In this document: one piece after another, positions 1-6,093 of the stretch
Layout: every line of letters starts with the position of its first letter
Position numbering within the stretch: the stretch's first letter is position 1
Assembly (NCBI GenBank): GCA_030428025.1
Contig: JAUIBJ010000154.1
Coordinates: 1-7,504, forward strand
DNA: 7,504 nucleotides
Origin: Alphaproteobacteria bacterium
Lineage (GTDB): Bacteria; Pseudomonadota; Alphaproteobacteria; Rhodobacterales; Rhodobacteraceae
Direction of reading: 5' to 3'
Notes under the pieces: model-generated
Told to the model about the DNA's origin: nothing
What the model saw: the letters and a program-made list of their open reading frames with translations, nothing else
The model's database searches: none
Position numbers and translations under genes: made by a program

Positions 1-661
1 GGGCGTCGCAGCAAAGATGAAACCCGCCCAGCCCCTTCACCGCCACGATCCCGCCCGCCGCGAGAACGTCGCCCACGTCTTCGGCCCGGCCTGTCTGCCC
101 GTCTGTCTCCAACCACGCGCGCGGGCCGCAATCCGGGCAGGCGACTGGCTGGGCGTGAAAACGGCGGTCGGCCGGATTTTCGTACTCGGCACGGCAGGTC
201 GGGCACATCCGGAACGGGGCCATCGTCGTTTGTGCCCGGTCGTAGGGTAGCGCCTTCAGGATCGTGAAGCGGGGACCGCAATTGGTGCAGTTGGTGAACG
301 GGTAACCGAAGCGCCGTTCAGCCGGGTCGGTCATTTCCGCGACGCAGTCCGCGCAGGTGGCTGCGTCCGGGGTGACGCGGGTTTCCGCCCCGGGCCCGCC
401 TGACGCGGCGATGACGAAGCCGGTTCGTGCGGCGACCTCTGCCGGTTCGCTTTCCACATCGTCCACGCGCGCGAGAGGAGGCGCTTCCGCGCTCAGGGCT
501 TTCTCGAATGCATCGAGGTCCGCGCCCTCTGCGAAAACAAGCACGCCTTCCGCGTCGTTCATCACTTCCCCGGTGACACCCATACGATTGGCCAGTTGCC
601 AGACGAAGGGCCGGAACCCCACGCCCTGTACCTGACCCCGCACCCGGATACGCCGGCCCAT
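1..661 (-). CDS. hypF: HypF, carbamoyltransferase of [NiFe]-hydrogenase maturation (N-terminal part, runs off the left edge)
   Basis: HypF uses carbamoyl phosphate and ATP to carbamoylate the C-terminal Cys of HypE, the first step in making the CN ligands of the [NiFe] active-site iron; it is cytoplasmic. The reading frame is open from the ATG at 661 to the window edge, giving 220 of roughly 750 expected residues. Residues 1-90 are an acylphosphatase domain: the VQGVGFRP loop with Arg17, and Asn35 in the second catalytic position. Two zinc fingers follow, each CxxC-x18-CxxC: Cys103, 106, 125, 128 and Cys153, 156, 175, 178. The start of the YrdC-like domain is visible at about 200-220, with KGLGGFHLCCDA. 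The start codon lies 1 nt after the hupV stop with no clear ribosome-binding site, so translation is probably coupled to hupV. The gene is intact as far as seen. Confidence 0.97.
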   Translation of the reverse strand, partial: MGRRIRVRGQVQGVGFRPFVWQLANRMGVTGEVMNDAEGVLVFAEGADLDAFEKALSAEAPPLARVDDVESEPAEVAARTGFVIAASGGPGAETRVTPDAATCADCVAEMTDPAERRFGYPFTNCTNCGPRFTILKALPYDRAQTTMAPFRMCPTCRAEYENPADRRFHAQPVACPDCGPRAWLETDGQTGRAEDVGDVLAAGGIVAVKGLGGFHLCCDA

Positions 662-662
662 G

Positions 663-2087
663 TCAGTGCACCGTGCAAACCATGCAGGGGTCGAAACTGC
701 GCACGATATGCTGGACGGCGATGGGTGTCGTCTCGCCCGGTCGTACCGGCGCGCCCTGAAGGGCCGCCTCGACGGGGCCGGGCACGCCGCCTTTGTCGCG
801 GGGCGAAAAGTTCCACGTGGTCGGCGCGATGATCTGGTACCCGGTTATCTCGCCCGCATTGAACCGGGTCCAGTGCCCCAAGGTCCCCCTTGCCGCCTCG
901 ACGAAAGCCTCTCCAGCGCCGTTTTCAGGCTTGGGGTCGGGATACATGAAAACCGCCTCGGGAGCGAGCGCATCGACCCAATTCTCAAGCCAGATCTGCG
1001 TGCGGGCGATCTCCAGCAGGCGCCCGGCGACGCGCGCACGTACGCTGCCTTCATCGGCCAGCGCCAGTGCCAGCGGATGCCCGTCGATCACCTGCCGGGC
1101 CAGCGCGCCGACCTCCATCGTTTCGCCGGACAGGCGCGGCGCCTTGCACCAGGAATAGGCGGGAGAGGCCATGTCTTCATCCGGTACGGTCTGGCCCTGC
1201 GCGGGGTGGCTGCTTTCGCCCAGCATCCACGCATGGCTGAGATCCTCTACGATCTCCTCCGGCTTGAAGGTCTGCCCCGCGCCGTTTCGCCAGATGCCTG
1301 CGCGCGTCACGCGGCCCGCGGTCAGAGGATAGGCGCCGGACGAGAGATAGCGGCGCGGGCCGATCCCCAACGTCTCAAGCCCGAGATCGGAGGCGATCTC
1401 GAAGAACAGCCCGGCATGCCCCCGTCCCCAGCTCTCGAGGGTCTGCGCATCGCTGAGCTCCAGAAAATCCTCCAGCGGGCCGCCGATCAGTTCGGTTTCC
1501 AGATACCGCCGGAAACTGCGCAGCGTGGCCCGCAGGCGCACCTTGTCGCTTGCCGTGGGTGTCTTGGTGACTCCGCCGGGCTGGATCGCCAGCGTATGCG
1601 GCCACTTGCCCCCAAGCTGACCGACGATGTGAAGAAGCTGCGCCCGCGCCTCGATCAAGCGGCGCGTGCCGGACCCCTCCATCGCCGTGAAATGCTCAAC
1701 CGCGCGGTGGTGCCAGGGCCTGTCCTCGTAGACGGGCCGGGCAAAATCCGGCATGAAGAACAGCCCGAAATGGGTGACATGATCCGCAAGGTTCTCGGCC
1801 GCATGCAGGATCGCGGCCACCAGCGCGCCTTGCTCGGGCATCTCTGCGCCCGAAGCCGAGGCAAGAGCAAATGCCGCAGCGGCCGACTGGCTGATCGAAC
1901 ATATGCCACAGATGCGCGGTGTGATCGTGAGCGCGTCGCGCGGTGCCTTGCCCAGCAGCATGGGCTCAAAGCCGCGGTAGAGCGGCGAGTTCGCAAATGC
2001 CTCCTTGACCTGCCCATCGGCCACTTCGAGGCGGATTTCCAGGTCGCCTTCGACGCGGTTGAACGGCCCCGAGATGAGCGTTGTCAT
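663..2087 (-). CDS. hupV: HupV, large subunit of H2-sensing regulatory [NiFe] hydrogenase (HoxC type)
   Basis: 474-residue [NiFe] catalytic subunit of the cytoplasmic H2 sensor. With HupU it binds and slowly turns over H2 and passes the signal to kinase HupT. The Ni-Fe site ligands are Cys60 and Cys63 in the L1 motif RICGICS, and Cys468 and Cys471 in the L2 motif DPCMVCTVH. Three things mark it as a sensor and not an uptake enzyme. Gln67 sits where uptake enzymes have the His of RxCGxCxxxH. The protein ends at His474, directly after L2, so there is no C-terminal peptide for a maturation protease. Ile62 and Phe110 occupy the positions reported to narrow the gas channel and give O2 tolerance in Ralstonia HoxC and Rhodobacter HupV. 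Glu13 and Asp15 of RVEGD are also present. The start overlaps the hupU stop by 4 nt and has an AAGGAA ribosome-binding site inside hupU. Confidence 0.96.
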   Translation of the reverse strand: MTTLISGPFNRVEGDLEIRLEVADGQVKEAFANSPLYRGFEPMLLGKAPRDALTITPRICGICSISQSAAAAFALASASGAEMPEQGALVAAILHAAENLADHVTHFGLFFMPDFARPVYEDRPWHHRAVEHFTAMEGSGTRRLIEARAQLLHIVGQLGGKWPHTLAIQPGGVTKTPTASDKVRLRATLRSFRRYLETELIGGPLEDFLELSDAQTLESWGRGHAGLFFEIASDLGLETLGIGPRRYLSSGAYPLTAGRVTRAGIWRNGAGQTFKPEEIVEDLSHAWMLGESSHPAQGQTVPDEDMASPAYSWCKAPRLSGETMEVGALARQVIDGHPLALALADEGSVRARVAGRLLEIARTQIWLENWVDALAPEAVFMYPDPKPENGAGEAFVEAARGTLGHWTRFNAGEITGYQIIAPTTWNFSPRDKGGVPGPVEAALQGAPVRPGETTPIAVQHIVRSFDPCMVCTVH

Positions 2088-3073
2088 TTGCGTTCCTTGG
2101 CGCCGGGCGGGATCCGCACGCGATCAGATATCGCGTTGGTGCCCACGCGTTTCGGCGTCGCCGCTTTCGACAAAGAAGCCAGAGCCATGAACCAGGCCTT
2201 CGGCATGTCGGAGGGAAGCCCGATGGGAATGCCGGCGATCTTGGGCGTTTCGGTGAACGGGTGGTTCGGCTCTTCGAATTCCGGCGAGGTACAGGCAATG
2301 CACGGATAGCCGCCGCGCGTACAGCTTCCCTGGCCATTCCACGGACGGATGTTGCAGTCTCCCATGGCCTGCGTCCCGACGCAGCCGAGATGCTCCATCA
2401 TGCATCCGAGTTCGGAAAGCTCCCGCGCAGAGGCCTTGTATTCGTAGAATTCGTTTTTCGGGCAACCGTGATGCACGAGGTGATCGGCGTAGAAGCGGGG
2501 TCGTCCGAACCGGTCCAGATCGGTTGCGGAAAGCGCGCCCGCGGCCAGAAGCATCAGCGTTTCGGTCACCCAGTCGGGATGTGTGGGGCAACCGGCCACG
2601 TTGATGACCGGAAGGCCGGCCTTGTCTCGGAAATCGGCGGCCAGCGCGCCGCCCGTGTGACTTCCGTCATAATGAAGACCCACCGCGCCCGCCGGGTTGC
2701 CGCCTGCCGCCGGGATGCCGCCATAGGCCGCGCAGGTGCCGACAGCCATCACGTGACGGGCCCGCGAGGCGAGGGCGCGGGCCCAGTCAAGCATCGGTCG
2801 CCCCGTGCCCGACAGCATGTGAAACCGACCGGTGCCCTTGGGGCCAGTCAGAAGCGCGCCTTCGACGCAGAGGATATCGAGCGGCGTCTCCCCCACTTCG
2901 ACCGCCTCCAGCAGCGCGCGCGCTTCTTGCCCCGTTTCGATCGAAAGCGCCGGGTGCCAGAGAAACCTGATCCCCGCATCGGCAAGCGTGTCCACGATAT
3001 TGGGGTTTTCCGCGCAAAGCAGCGACATGGTGCAGCCGCCACAGCCGCCGGACTGAAGCCAGAGGATATTCAT
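2084..3073 (-). CDS. hupU: HupU, small Fe-S subunit of H2-sensing regulatory [NiFe] hydrogenase (HoxB type)
   Basis: 329-residue electron-transfer subunit that partners HupV. It begins directly at the Fe-S domain (MNILWLQSGGCGGC) with no twin-arginine signal, so the complex stays in the cytoplasm, as expected for a sensor. Proximal cluster ligands are Cys11, Cys14, Cys114 (GTCAAYGG) and Cys162 (GCPTHP). Distal ligands are probably His201, Cys204, Cys224 and Cys231. Medial ligands are Cys240, Cys251, Cys258 and Cys261; Cys251 takes the place of the Pro found in standard enzymes with a [3Fe-4S] cluster, so three [4Fe-4S] clusters are expected. After about residue 280 there is a C-terminal tail; in the Ralstonia homologue HoxB such a tail is needed for oligomerisation and coupling to the kinase. 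The start is supported by a strong purine-rich ribosome-binding site (GGAAGGAAGGA) and a 4-nt ATGA overlap with hupT. Confidence 0.96.
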   Translation of the reverse strand: MNILWLQSGGCGGCTMSLLCAENPNIVDTLADAGIRFLWHPALSIETGQEARALLEAVEVGETPLDILCVEGALLTGPKGTGRFHMLSGTGRPMLDWARALASRARHVMAVGTCAAYGGIPAAGGNPAGAVGLHYDGSHTGGALAADFRDKAGLPVINVAGCPTHPDWVTETLMLLAAGALSATDLDRFGRPRFYADHLVHHGCPKNEFYEYKASARELSELGCMMEHLGCVGTQAMGDCNIRPWNGQGSCTRGGYPCIACTSPEFEEPNHPFTETPKIAGIPIGLPSDMPKAWFMALASLSKAATPKRVGTNAISDRVRIPPGAKERK

Positions 3074-4395
3074 TCCTGTCCTTCCTTCCCGGCCAGAGGC
3101 AGTTCCAGCCGAAACCGGCCGCCCGGGCCGGGTTCGACCGTCAGGCGGCCATTATGCTCCTGCGCGATCTTGGCGCTGATCGACAGCCCGAGGCCTGTTC
3201 CCTCGCCAACGGGCTTGGTGGAATAGAACGGGTCGAAGACCGCCGCCAGTGCTTCCTCGGCAACGCCGGGCCCGTTATCCTCGACCAGCAGGACCGCTTT
3301 GGCGCCCTGGGCAGAGAACACGATCCTTACGTCGGGCGACTCCACCTCCTTTACCGCGTCGAAGGCGTTCTGGACGAGGTTCATCACCACCTGCTGGATA
3401 TGGCCCGAAACGCCCCGTACAAGGATGCGCGGCGGCCCGCTGAACGAAAGCGGCGCGGCGCGTCGGGCGCCTCGTTCCACCCAGCCAGCCGCGACTCGGG
3501 TGGTTTCGACCAGGTCGAACTCGGCCATTTCGGTTGGCCCGTCCGCCGCCAGCCGGCGCAGGTCGGAGACGATGTCGCGCACGCGCTCCGACCCCTCGCG
3601 CGCGCCGCGAATGGCAGTGCTGAGATTGGCAAGATTGCGCTCGAGTTTGAGTTCGCCCCGCAGCGCGACAAGTTCCTCGCGCGGGGCGCCGTCCTGCACA
3701 TGCCGAAAATAGGTTTCGAACTGCGAGACGTATTTCTCCAGCGCGTGCACCGAGGCATAAACGAAGGAGATCGGATTGTTCAATTCATGCGCCACCCCCG
3801 CGAGCAGGCGTCCGAGCGAGGCCAGCTTTTCGTTCCTCACAAGCTGGATCTGGGCCTCCTTGAGCTGCTCATGAGAGCGTTCGAGCTCGGCATAGGCCTG
3901 CCGCAATTCTCCCAGTGGCCGCCCGATAAGCACGGCACCAGAAAACTTGCGCCGCGCGGTGAGCAGGGGTGATATGTCGATATCGTAGGGTTGTGGCCCC
4001 GAAGGCGACCGGACGGCCAGTTCCAGCCCGGACGAGTCGCCCATTGCCTTCATGTTTCGCAGGGCCGCGGCCAGAGGAGGCCGATCAGAGGCTTCGAAGA
4101 TCTCGGAAAGGCCGCGCCCTACGATCTCTGACTTTTCACAATTCTTCAGGGCGAGCAGCGAGCGGCTAACTTCCTGAACCACGTTATCTCTTCCCACGAT
4201 GATCATGATATCGCCAACCGACGCGAGAACGGACTCGATCAGCCGATTGGCCGCGGTCAGTTCCTGATTCTGACGTTCAAGGCGCTCCTGGTAGGCAACC
4301 AGTTCACGATAGGTTTCGTCCACGGTCTGTAAAACAGATCGCCATGCCTCGTCGGTTAGTTCCCTCGTGTCCTGTCGCATCCGAGATCCGGTCAT
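3070..4395 (-). CDS. hupT: HupT, PAS-domain sensor histidine kinase of the H2-sensing system
   Basis: 441-residue soluble kinase with no membrane segment. In R. capsulatus HupT phosphorylates the response regulator HupR, and H2-loaded HupUV holds this in check, so that unphosphorylated HupR activates the uptake-hydrogenase genes. Order of parts: N-terminal coiled-coil (about 20-55), one PAS domain (about 55-160), second helical linker (163-190), HisKA with the phospho-acceptor His203 in AHELNNPISF, and a HATPase domain with N box NLVQNAFDAV (339-348), G1 DNGPGV (373-378), F box DPFYSTK (388-394) and G2 GTGLGLS (399-405). All catalytic boxes are intact. HoxJ-type PAS domains dock the regulatory hydrogenase. 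It is first in the operon and overlaps hupU by 4 nt, which supports the name over a generic kinase. The ATG at 4395 is preceded only by a weak GGGAA; Met6 is a possible alternative start. Confidence 0.93.
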   Translation of the reverse strand: MTGSRMRQDTRELTDEAWRSVLQTVDETYRELVAYQERLERQNQELTAANRLIESVLASVGDIMIIVGRDNVVQEVSRSLLALKNCEKSEIVGRGLSEIFEASDRPPLAAALRNMKAMGDSSGLELAVRSPSGPQPYDIDISPLLTARRKFSGAVLIGRPLGELRQAYAELERSHEQLKEAQIQLVRNEKLASLGRLLAGVAHELNNPISFVYASVHALEKYVSQFETYFRHVQDGAPREELVALRGELKLERNLANLSTAIRGAREGSERVRDIVSDLRRLAADGPTEMAEFDLVETTRVAAGWVERGARRAAPLSFSGPPRILVRGVSGHIQQVVMNLVQNAFDAVKEVESPDVRIVFSAQGAKAVLLVEDNGPGVAEEALAAVFDPFYSTKPVGEGTGLGLSISAKIAQEHNGRLTVEPGPGGRFRLELPLAGKEGQE

Positions 4396-4442
4396 ATTCC
4401 CGGCAGTGTAGGTTCGCCCGATGGTTCTAGCAATAAGCAGCT

Positions 4443-4457
4443 AAACGCATCGCGTTT
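4443..4457. repeat. Short perfect inverted repeat upstream of hupT
   Basis: AAACGC-ATC-GCGTTT: 6-nt arms around a 3-nt centre, 48 nt upstream of the hupT start. There is no T-run on either side, so it does not look like a terminator. It could be an operator for a dimeric regulator of hupT, but a palindrome this short can also occur by chance. Confidence 0.35.
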
Positions 4458-4495
4458 GGTTATCCGAGCCGGAACAAGGCGGCAGCAAGAATGGC

Positions 4496-4662
4496 TCACT
4501 TGCGCGCGGGCTGGCCGGCGAGCCTGGCCAAGGTTTCGGCCCGAGTATCAGGGAAGGGCGCGCATAACCCCCTGCGCGGTCTTTGCCCTCCTGCAACAGC
4601 GTCGCAATCCTGTCGACTGCCTGACCCGCGTTCGCCCGTGTTTCCCCAATCTTGCCGGCCAT
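4496..4662 (-). pseudogene. Possible frameshifted small ORF (tentative)
   Basis: From an ATG at 4662 the minus strand reads MAGKIGETRANAGQAVDRIA followed by TLLQEGKDRAGG, a plausible amphipathic soluble sequence unlike the low-complexity frames around it. In the same frame the remainder turns Pro/Ser-rich and runs to a stop at 4441. One extra G in the run of five G at 4572-4568 would instead join it to a frame ending PDTRAETLARLAGQPARK with a stop at 4496, about 55 residues in total. This would fit a decayed small gene or a homopolymer sequencing error. An AAGGG lies only 3 nt before the ATG, a poor ribosome-binding site. I do not recognise the family. Confidence 0.25.
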
Positions 4663-4752
4663 CGACCCTTGGGGCAGCGCGGCCCCCCGAAACTGCCGCC
4701 AACCCACCGCGCCGCGCCCGCAAGGTTCCGAACGGGTGCGGCGCCATGGCAG

Positions 4753-4778
4753 GGAACCGTGGCCCCTTCTTTGGCGTT
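4753..4778 (+). promoter_or_regulatory. EcfG (general stress sigma factor) promoter for the DUF4112-CsbD operon
   Basis: Exact match to the alphaproteobacterial EcfG consensus: -35 GGAAC at 4753-4757, 17-nt spacer, -10 CGTT at 4775-4778. Transcription would start near 4785, leaving a leader of about 100 nt before the ATG at 4889. It lies in noncoding DNA and faces the operon. The same element occurs before the other units of the island. Confidence 0.75.
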
Positions 4779-4888
4779 AATCCCCAAGATCGAGAGGCAT
4801 CGGGAAGCGCACCGGACGAGCGTTCCGCACATGAAGGAAATCGCTGTCGGGCGGCCCGCCTTTCCGTACCGCGACGAGGAGAGCCGTC

Positions 4889-5380
4889 ATGCCGACCACA
4901 TCGACACAAGCTGCCGGGCGCAGGGCGCGGATCGCCCGGCTCGACAGGCTGGCCGACGCGCTCGACACCCGGTTTCGTATCCCGGGGCTGGGCCTTAGGG
5001 TTGGCTGGGATTCGATCCTCGGCCTGATCCCCGGCGTGGGCGATCTGGTGACCGCCGGGCCCGGTGGAGTGATGCTGTACGAGGCTCATCGGATGGGCGC
5101 CCGCAGGCGGGCGATGGCCGGCATCGGGATCAATACCGGGATCGACATGCTTCTGGGCAGCATCCCGCTGATCGGCGACGCCTTCGACGCGGTCTTCAAG
5201 TCCCACCGGCGCAACATCGCGATCCTCAAGCGGGAACTGGCTCTGATCGAAGCGAGCGAGGACAAGGCGGCCTTGTCGCAGAACACGGACGCGCGGCCCC
5301 GAGCGCCGCAGCCCCCGATGTCGCCGAAAGCGACGACGACCCGCGCCCCGGGCGAGGCCCGGGCGCGGACCATTCACTGA
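4889..5380 (+). CDS. DUF4112 family membrane protein
   Basis: 163-residue protein of the DUF4112 family, whose biochemical function is not known. A basic N-terminus (about 1-25, containing RRARIARLDRLADALDTRF) leads into IPGLGLRVGWDSILGLIPGVGD. Two hydrophobic Gly-rich stretches follow, about 40-66 and 76-98, each with a related turn (IPGVGD and IPLIGDAFD). This looks like an internal duplication of a membrane hairpin. The segment FKSHRRNIAILKRELALIE (103-121) is charged and helical. The last 40 residues are Pro/Arg/Ala-rich and probably disordered. The start is fixed by GAGGAG, 7 nt upstream of the ATG. The csbD-like gene begins 18 nt downstream with its own ribosome-binding site, so the two form an operon. 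With the EcfG promoter upstream, an envelope stress role is a reasonable inference. Confidence 0.85.
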   Translation: MPTTSTQAAGRRARIARLDRLADALDTRFRIPGLGLRVGWDSILGLIPGVGDLVTAGPGGVMLYEAHRMGARRRAMAGIGINTGIDMLLGSIPLIGDAFDAVFKSHRRNIAILKRELALIEASEDKAALSQNTDARPRAPQPPMSPKATTTRAPGEARARTIH

Positions 5381-5398
5381 GAGCAAAGGAGAACTTCG

Positions 5399-5590
5399 AT
5401 GAACTGGGACCAGGTTCAAGGCAACTGGCTGGAATTCAAAGGCAAGCTGCGCCAGCAATATGGCGACCTGACCGATGACGAGGTCGAGCAGGCCAAGGGC
5501 AGCGAAGACGAGCTTGTAGGGCTGATCCAGCGTAAATACGGCAAGAGCAAGGAAGAGGCGCGGACGGAGATCGATCGTCTGGCGGCCTGA
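5399..5590 (+). CDS. CsbD family stress protein
   Basis: 63-residue, highly charged, soluble protein of the CsbD family (general stress proteins such as Bacillus CsbD and E. coli YjbJ). The family's molecular activity is unknown. It carries the diagnostic start MNWDQVQGNWLEFKGKLRQQ, then GDLTDDEVEQAKGSEDELVGLIQRKYGKSKEEA, at the usual length of about 60-70 residues. AAAGGAG lies 7 nt before the ATG. It is the second and last gene of the unit driven from 4753, and a strong terminator follows 22 nt after the stop. CsbD-like genes are common members of alphaproteobacterial general stress regulons, which agrees with the promoter. Confidence 0.95.
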   Translation: MNWDQVQGNWLEFKGKLRQQYGDLTDDEVEQAKGSEDELVGLIQRKYGKSKEEARTEIDRLAA

Positions 5591-5611
5591 CGCGATTGCC
5601 AGCGAAATGAA

Positions 5612-5640
5612 AAATGCGCCGGCGTCCCGCCGGCGCATTT
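5612..5640. terminator. Bidirectional intrinsic terminator between convergent genes
   Basis: Perfect 13-bp stem (AAATGCGCCGGCG and its complement) with a 3-nt TCC loop. On the minus strand the stem runs into TTTTTCATTT, a usable U-tract for the Rho_N-domain gene. On the plus strand the stem ends ATTTCTTA, a weaker tail serving the CsbD gene. It sits 22 nt after one stop codon and 24 nt after the other. Confidence 0.9.
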
Positions 5641-5663
5641 CTTACGAATCGTCAGGGCGGTGC

Positions 5664-5924
5664 CTATCGGCGCAACGCGTCGATCAACTCGTCCTTGTCC
5701 ATCTTGGACCGGCCTTCGATGTCCAGTTCGCGGGCCCGATCCTGCAACTCGTCCTTGGTCCAGTCCTCGTAGGGCGGCTGCTTGCCGCCCTTCTTCGACG
5801 GCTTCATCCGGTCGTTGGCCTGGGCATTGGCGATCGAGGCGGCCTTGGATTTCGAATAGCCTTCGTCGCGCAGCGACTCGTAGGTGTCGTCCGCTTTGAT
5901 TGCGGGGCCGTGATTCTTGGTCAT
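5664..5924 (-). CDS. Small Rho_N (Rho N-terminal/SAP-like) domain protein, DUF7218-like
   Basis: 86-residue basic soluble protein. The N-terminal half (MTKNHGPAIKADDTYESLRD, then EGYSKSKAASIANAQAN) matches a widespread bacterial small-protein pattern in which a YESLR-x-GxSKxKAAxIAN helix pair precedes a KKGGK linker (44-48). The C-terminal half (PPYEDWTKDELQDRARELDIEGRSKMDKDELIDALRR) is a Rho_N/SAP-like helix-extended-loop-helix fold, which usually binds nucleic acid. Its function is not established. AGGAGA precedes the ATG by 6 nt. It converges on the CsbD gene across the shared terminator and diverges from phyR. Its own EcfG-type promoter makes it a likely stress-induced gene. Confidence 0.85.
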   Translation of the reverse strand: MTKNHGPAIKADDTYESLRDEGYSKSKAASIANAQANDRMKPSKKGGKQPPYEDWTKDELQDRARELDIEGRSKMDKDELIDALRR

Positions 5925-5953
5925 GATGCTCTCCTGTCTGCTTTTGTCCCGTC

Positions 5954-5979
5954 AACGCCGAAGAGAAAGCGCCGGTTCC
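5954..5979 (-). promoter_or_regulatory. EcfG promoter for the Rho_N-domain gene
   Basis: Read on the minus strand: -35 GGAAC at 5979-5975, 17-nt spacer, -10 CGTT at 5957-5954, an exact consensus match. Transcription should begin near 5947, giving a leader of about 23 nt with AGGAGA before the ATG at 5924. Its -35 faces away from the matching phyR promoter, with 54 nt between the two -35 boxes. Confidence 0.78.
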
Positions 5980-6033
5980 AGTGCCGCGCCGGCGATTGCC
6001 GCAGGCGGTTCCTGCGCGACGGCGAAACGGATG

Positions 6034-6059
6034 GGAACCGGACGGGCCTCTTGCGCGTT
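6034..6059 (+). promoter_or_regulatory. EcfG promoter for phyR (autoregulatory)
   Basis: -35 GGAAC at 6034-6038, 17-nt spacer, -10 CGTT at 6056-6059, an exact consensus match. Transcription should start near 6066, about 28 nt before the phyR ATG. This also argues for the ATG at 6094 over upstream in-frame starts, which would lie before the transcript begins. It implies that phyR is activated by the sigma factor it liberates. Confidence 0.78.
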
Positions 6060-6093
6060 GCGCCAATTGCATATTCGAAAAGGATCGCACTTC

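Larger units (their letters stand above)
4396..4752. other. Spacer between the hup operon and the stress island, no confident gene
   Basis: Open frames here on both strands give low-complexity Arg/Pro/Ala-rich proteins without recognisable domains or good ribosome-binding sites, so I annotate none as a gene. The hupT promoter must lie in the right-hand part of its leader, about 4396-4500 read on the minus strand. I cannot pick out a convincing -35/-10 pair or a sigma-54 (GG-N10-GC) element there. The segment also contains the inverted repeat and the possible gene remnant listed separately. Confidence 0.6.

Noticed and set aside
660..2309. 549-codon open frame on the plus strand opposite hupV and hupU
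   Set aside because: Antisense shadow in GC-rich DNA: Arg/Gly/Ala-rich, no domain, and the opposite strand encodes clear hydrogenase subunits with all cofactor ligands.
2081..3226. 381-codon open frame on the plus strand opposite hupU
   Set aside because: Antisense shadow of hupU with no recognisable motif or ribosome-binding site.
4471..4500. GGAAC at 4471-4475 as another EcfG promoter
   Set aside because: No CGTT or close variant at 16-17 nt spacing, and no gene directly downstream.
5341..5368. Two GC-rich palindromic blocks at the end of the DUF4112 gene as a terminator
   Set aside because: They lie inside the coding region before a closely spaced downstream gene, have no T-run, and reflect Arg/Ala/Pro codon composition.
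4496..5638. 380-codon open frame on the minus strand opposite DUF4112 and CsbD
   Set aside because: It crosses the terminator and lies opposite two well-supported genes; its composition is low-complexity. Only its last 20 or so codons are kept as part of the tentative remnant.
5917..6093. 59-codon in-frame N-terminal extension of phyR
   Set aside because: It would start upstream of the predicted EcfG transcription start, overlaps the divergent gene, resembles no PhyR N-terminus and lacks a ribosome-binding site, whereas 6094 has one.
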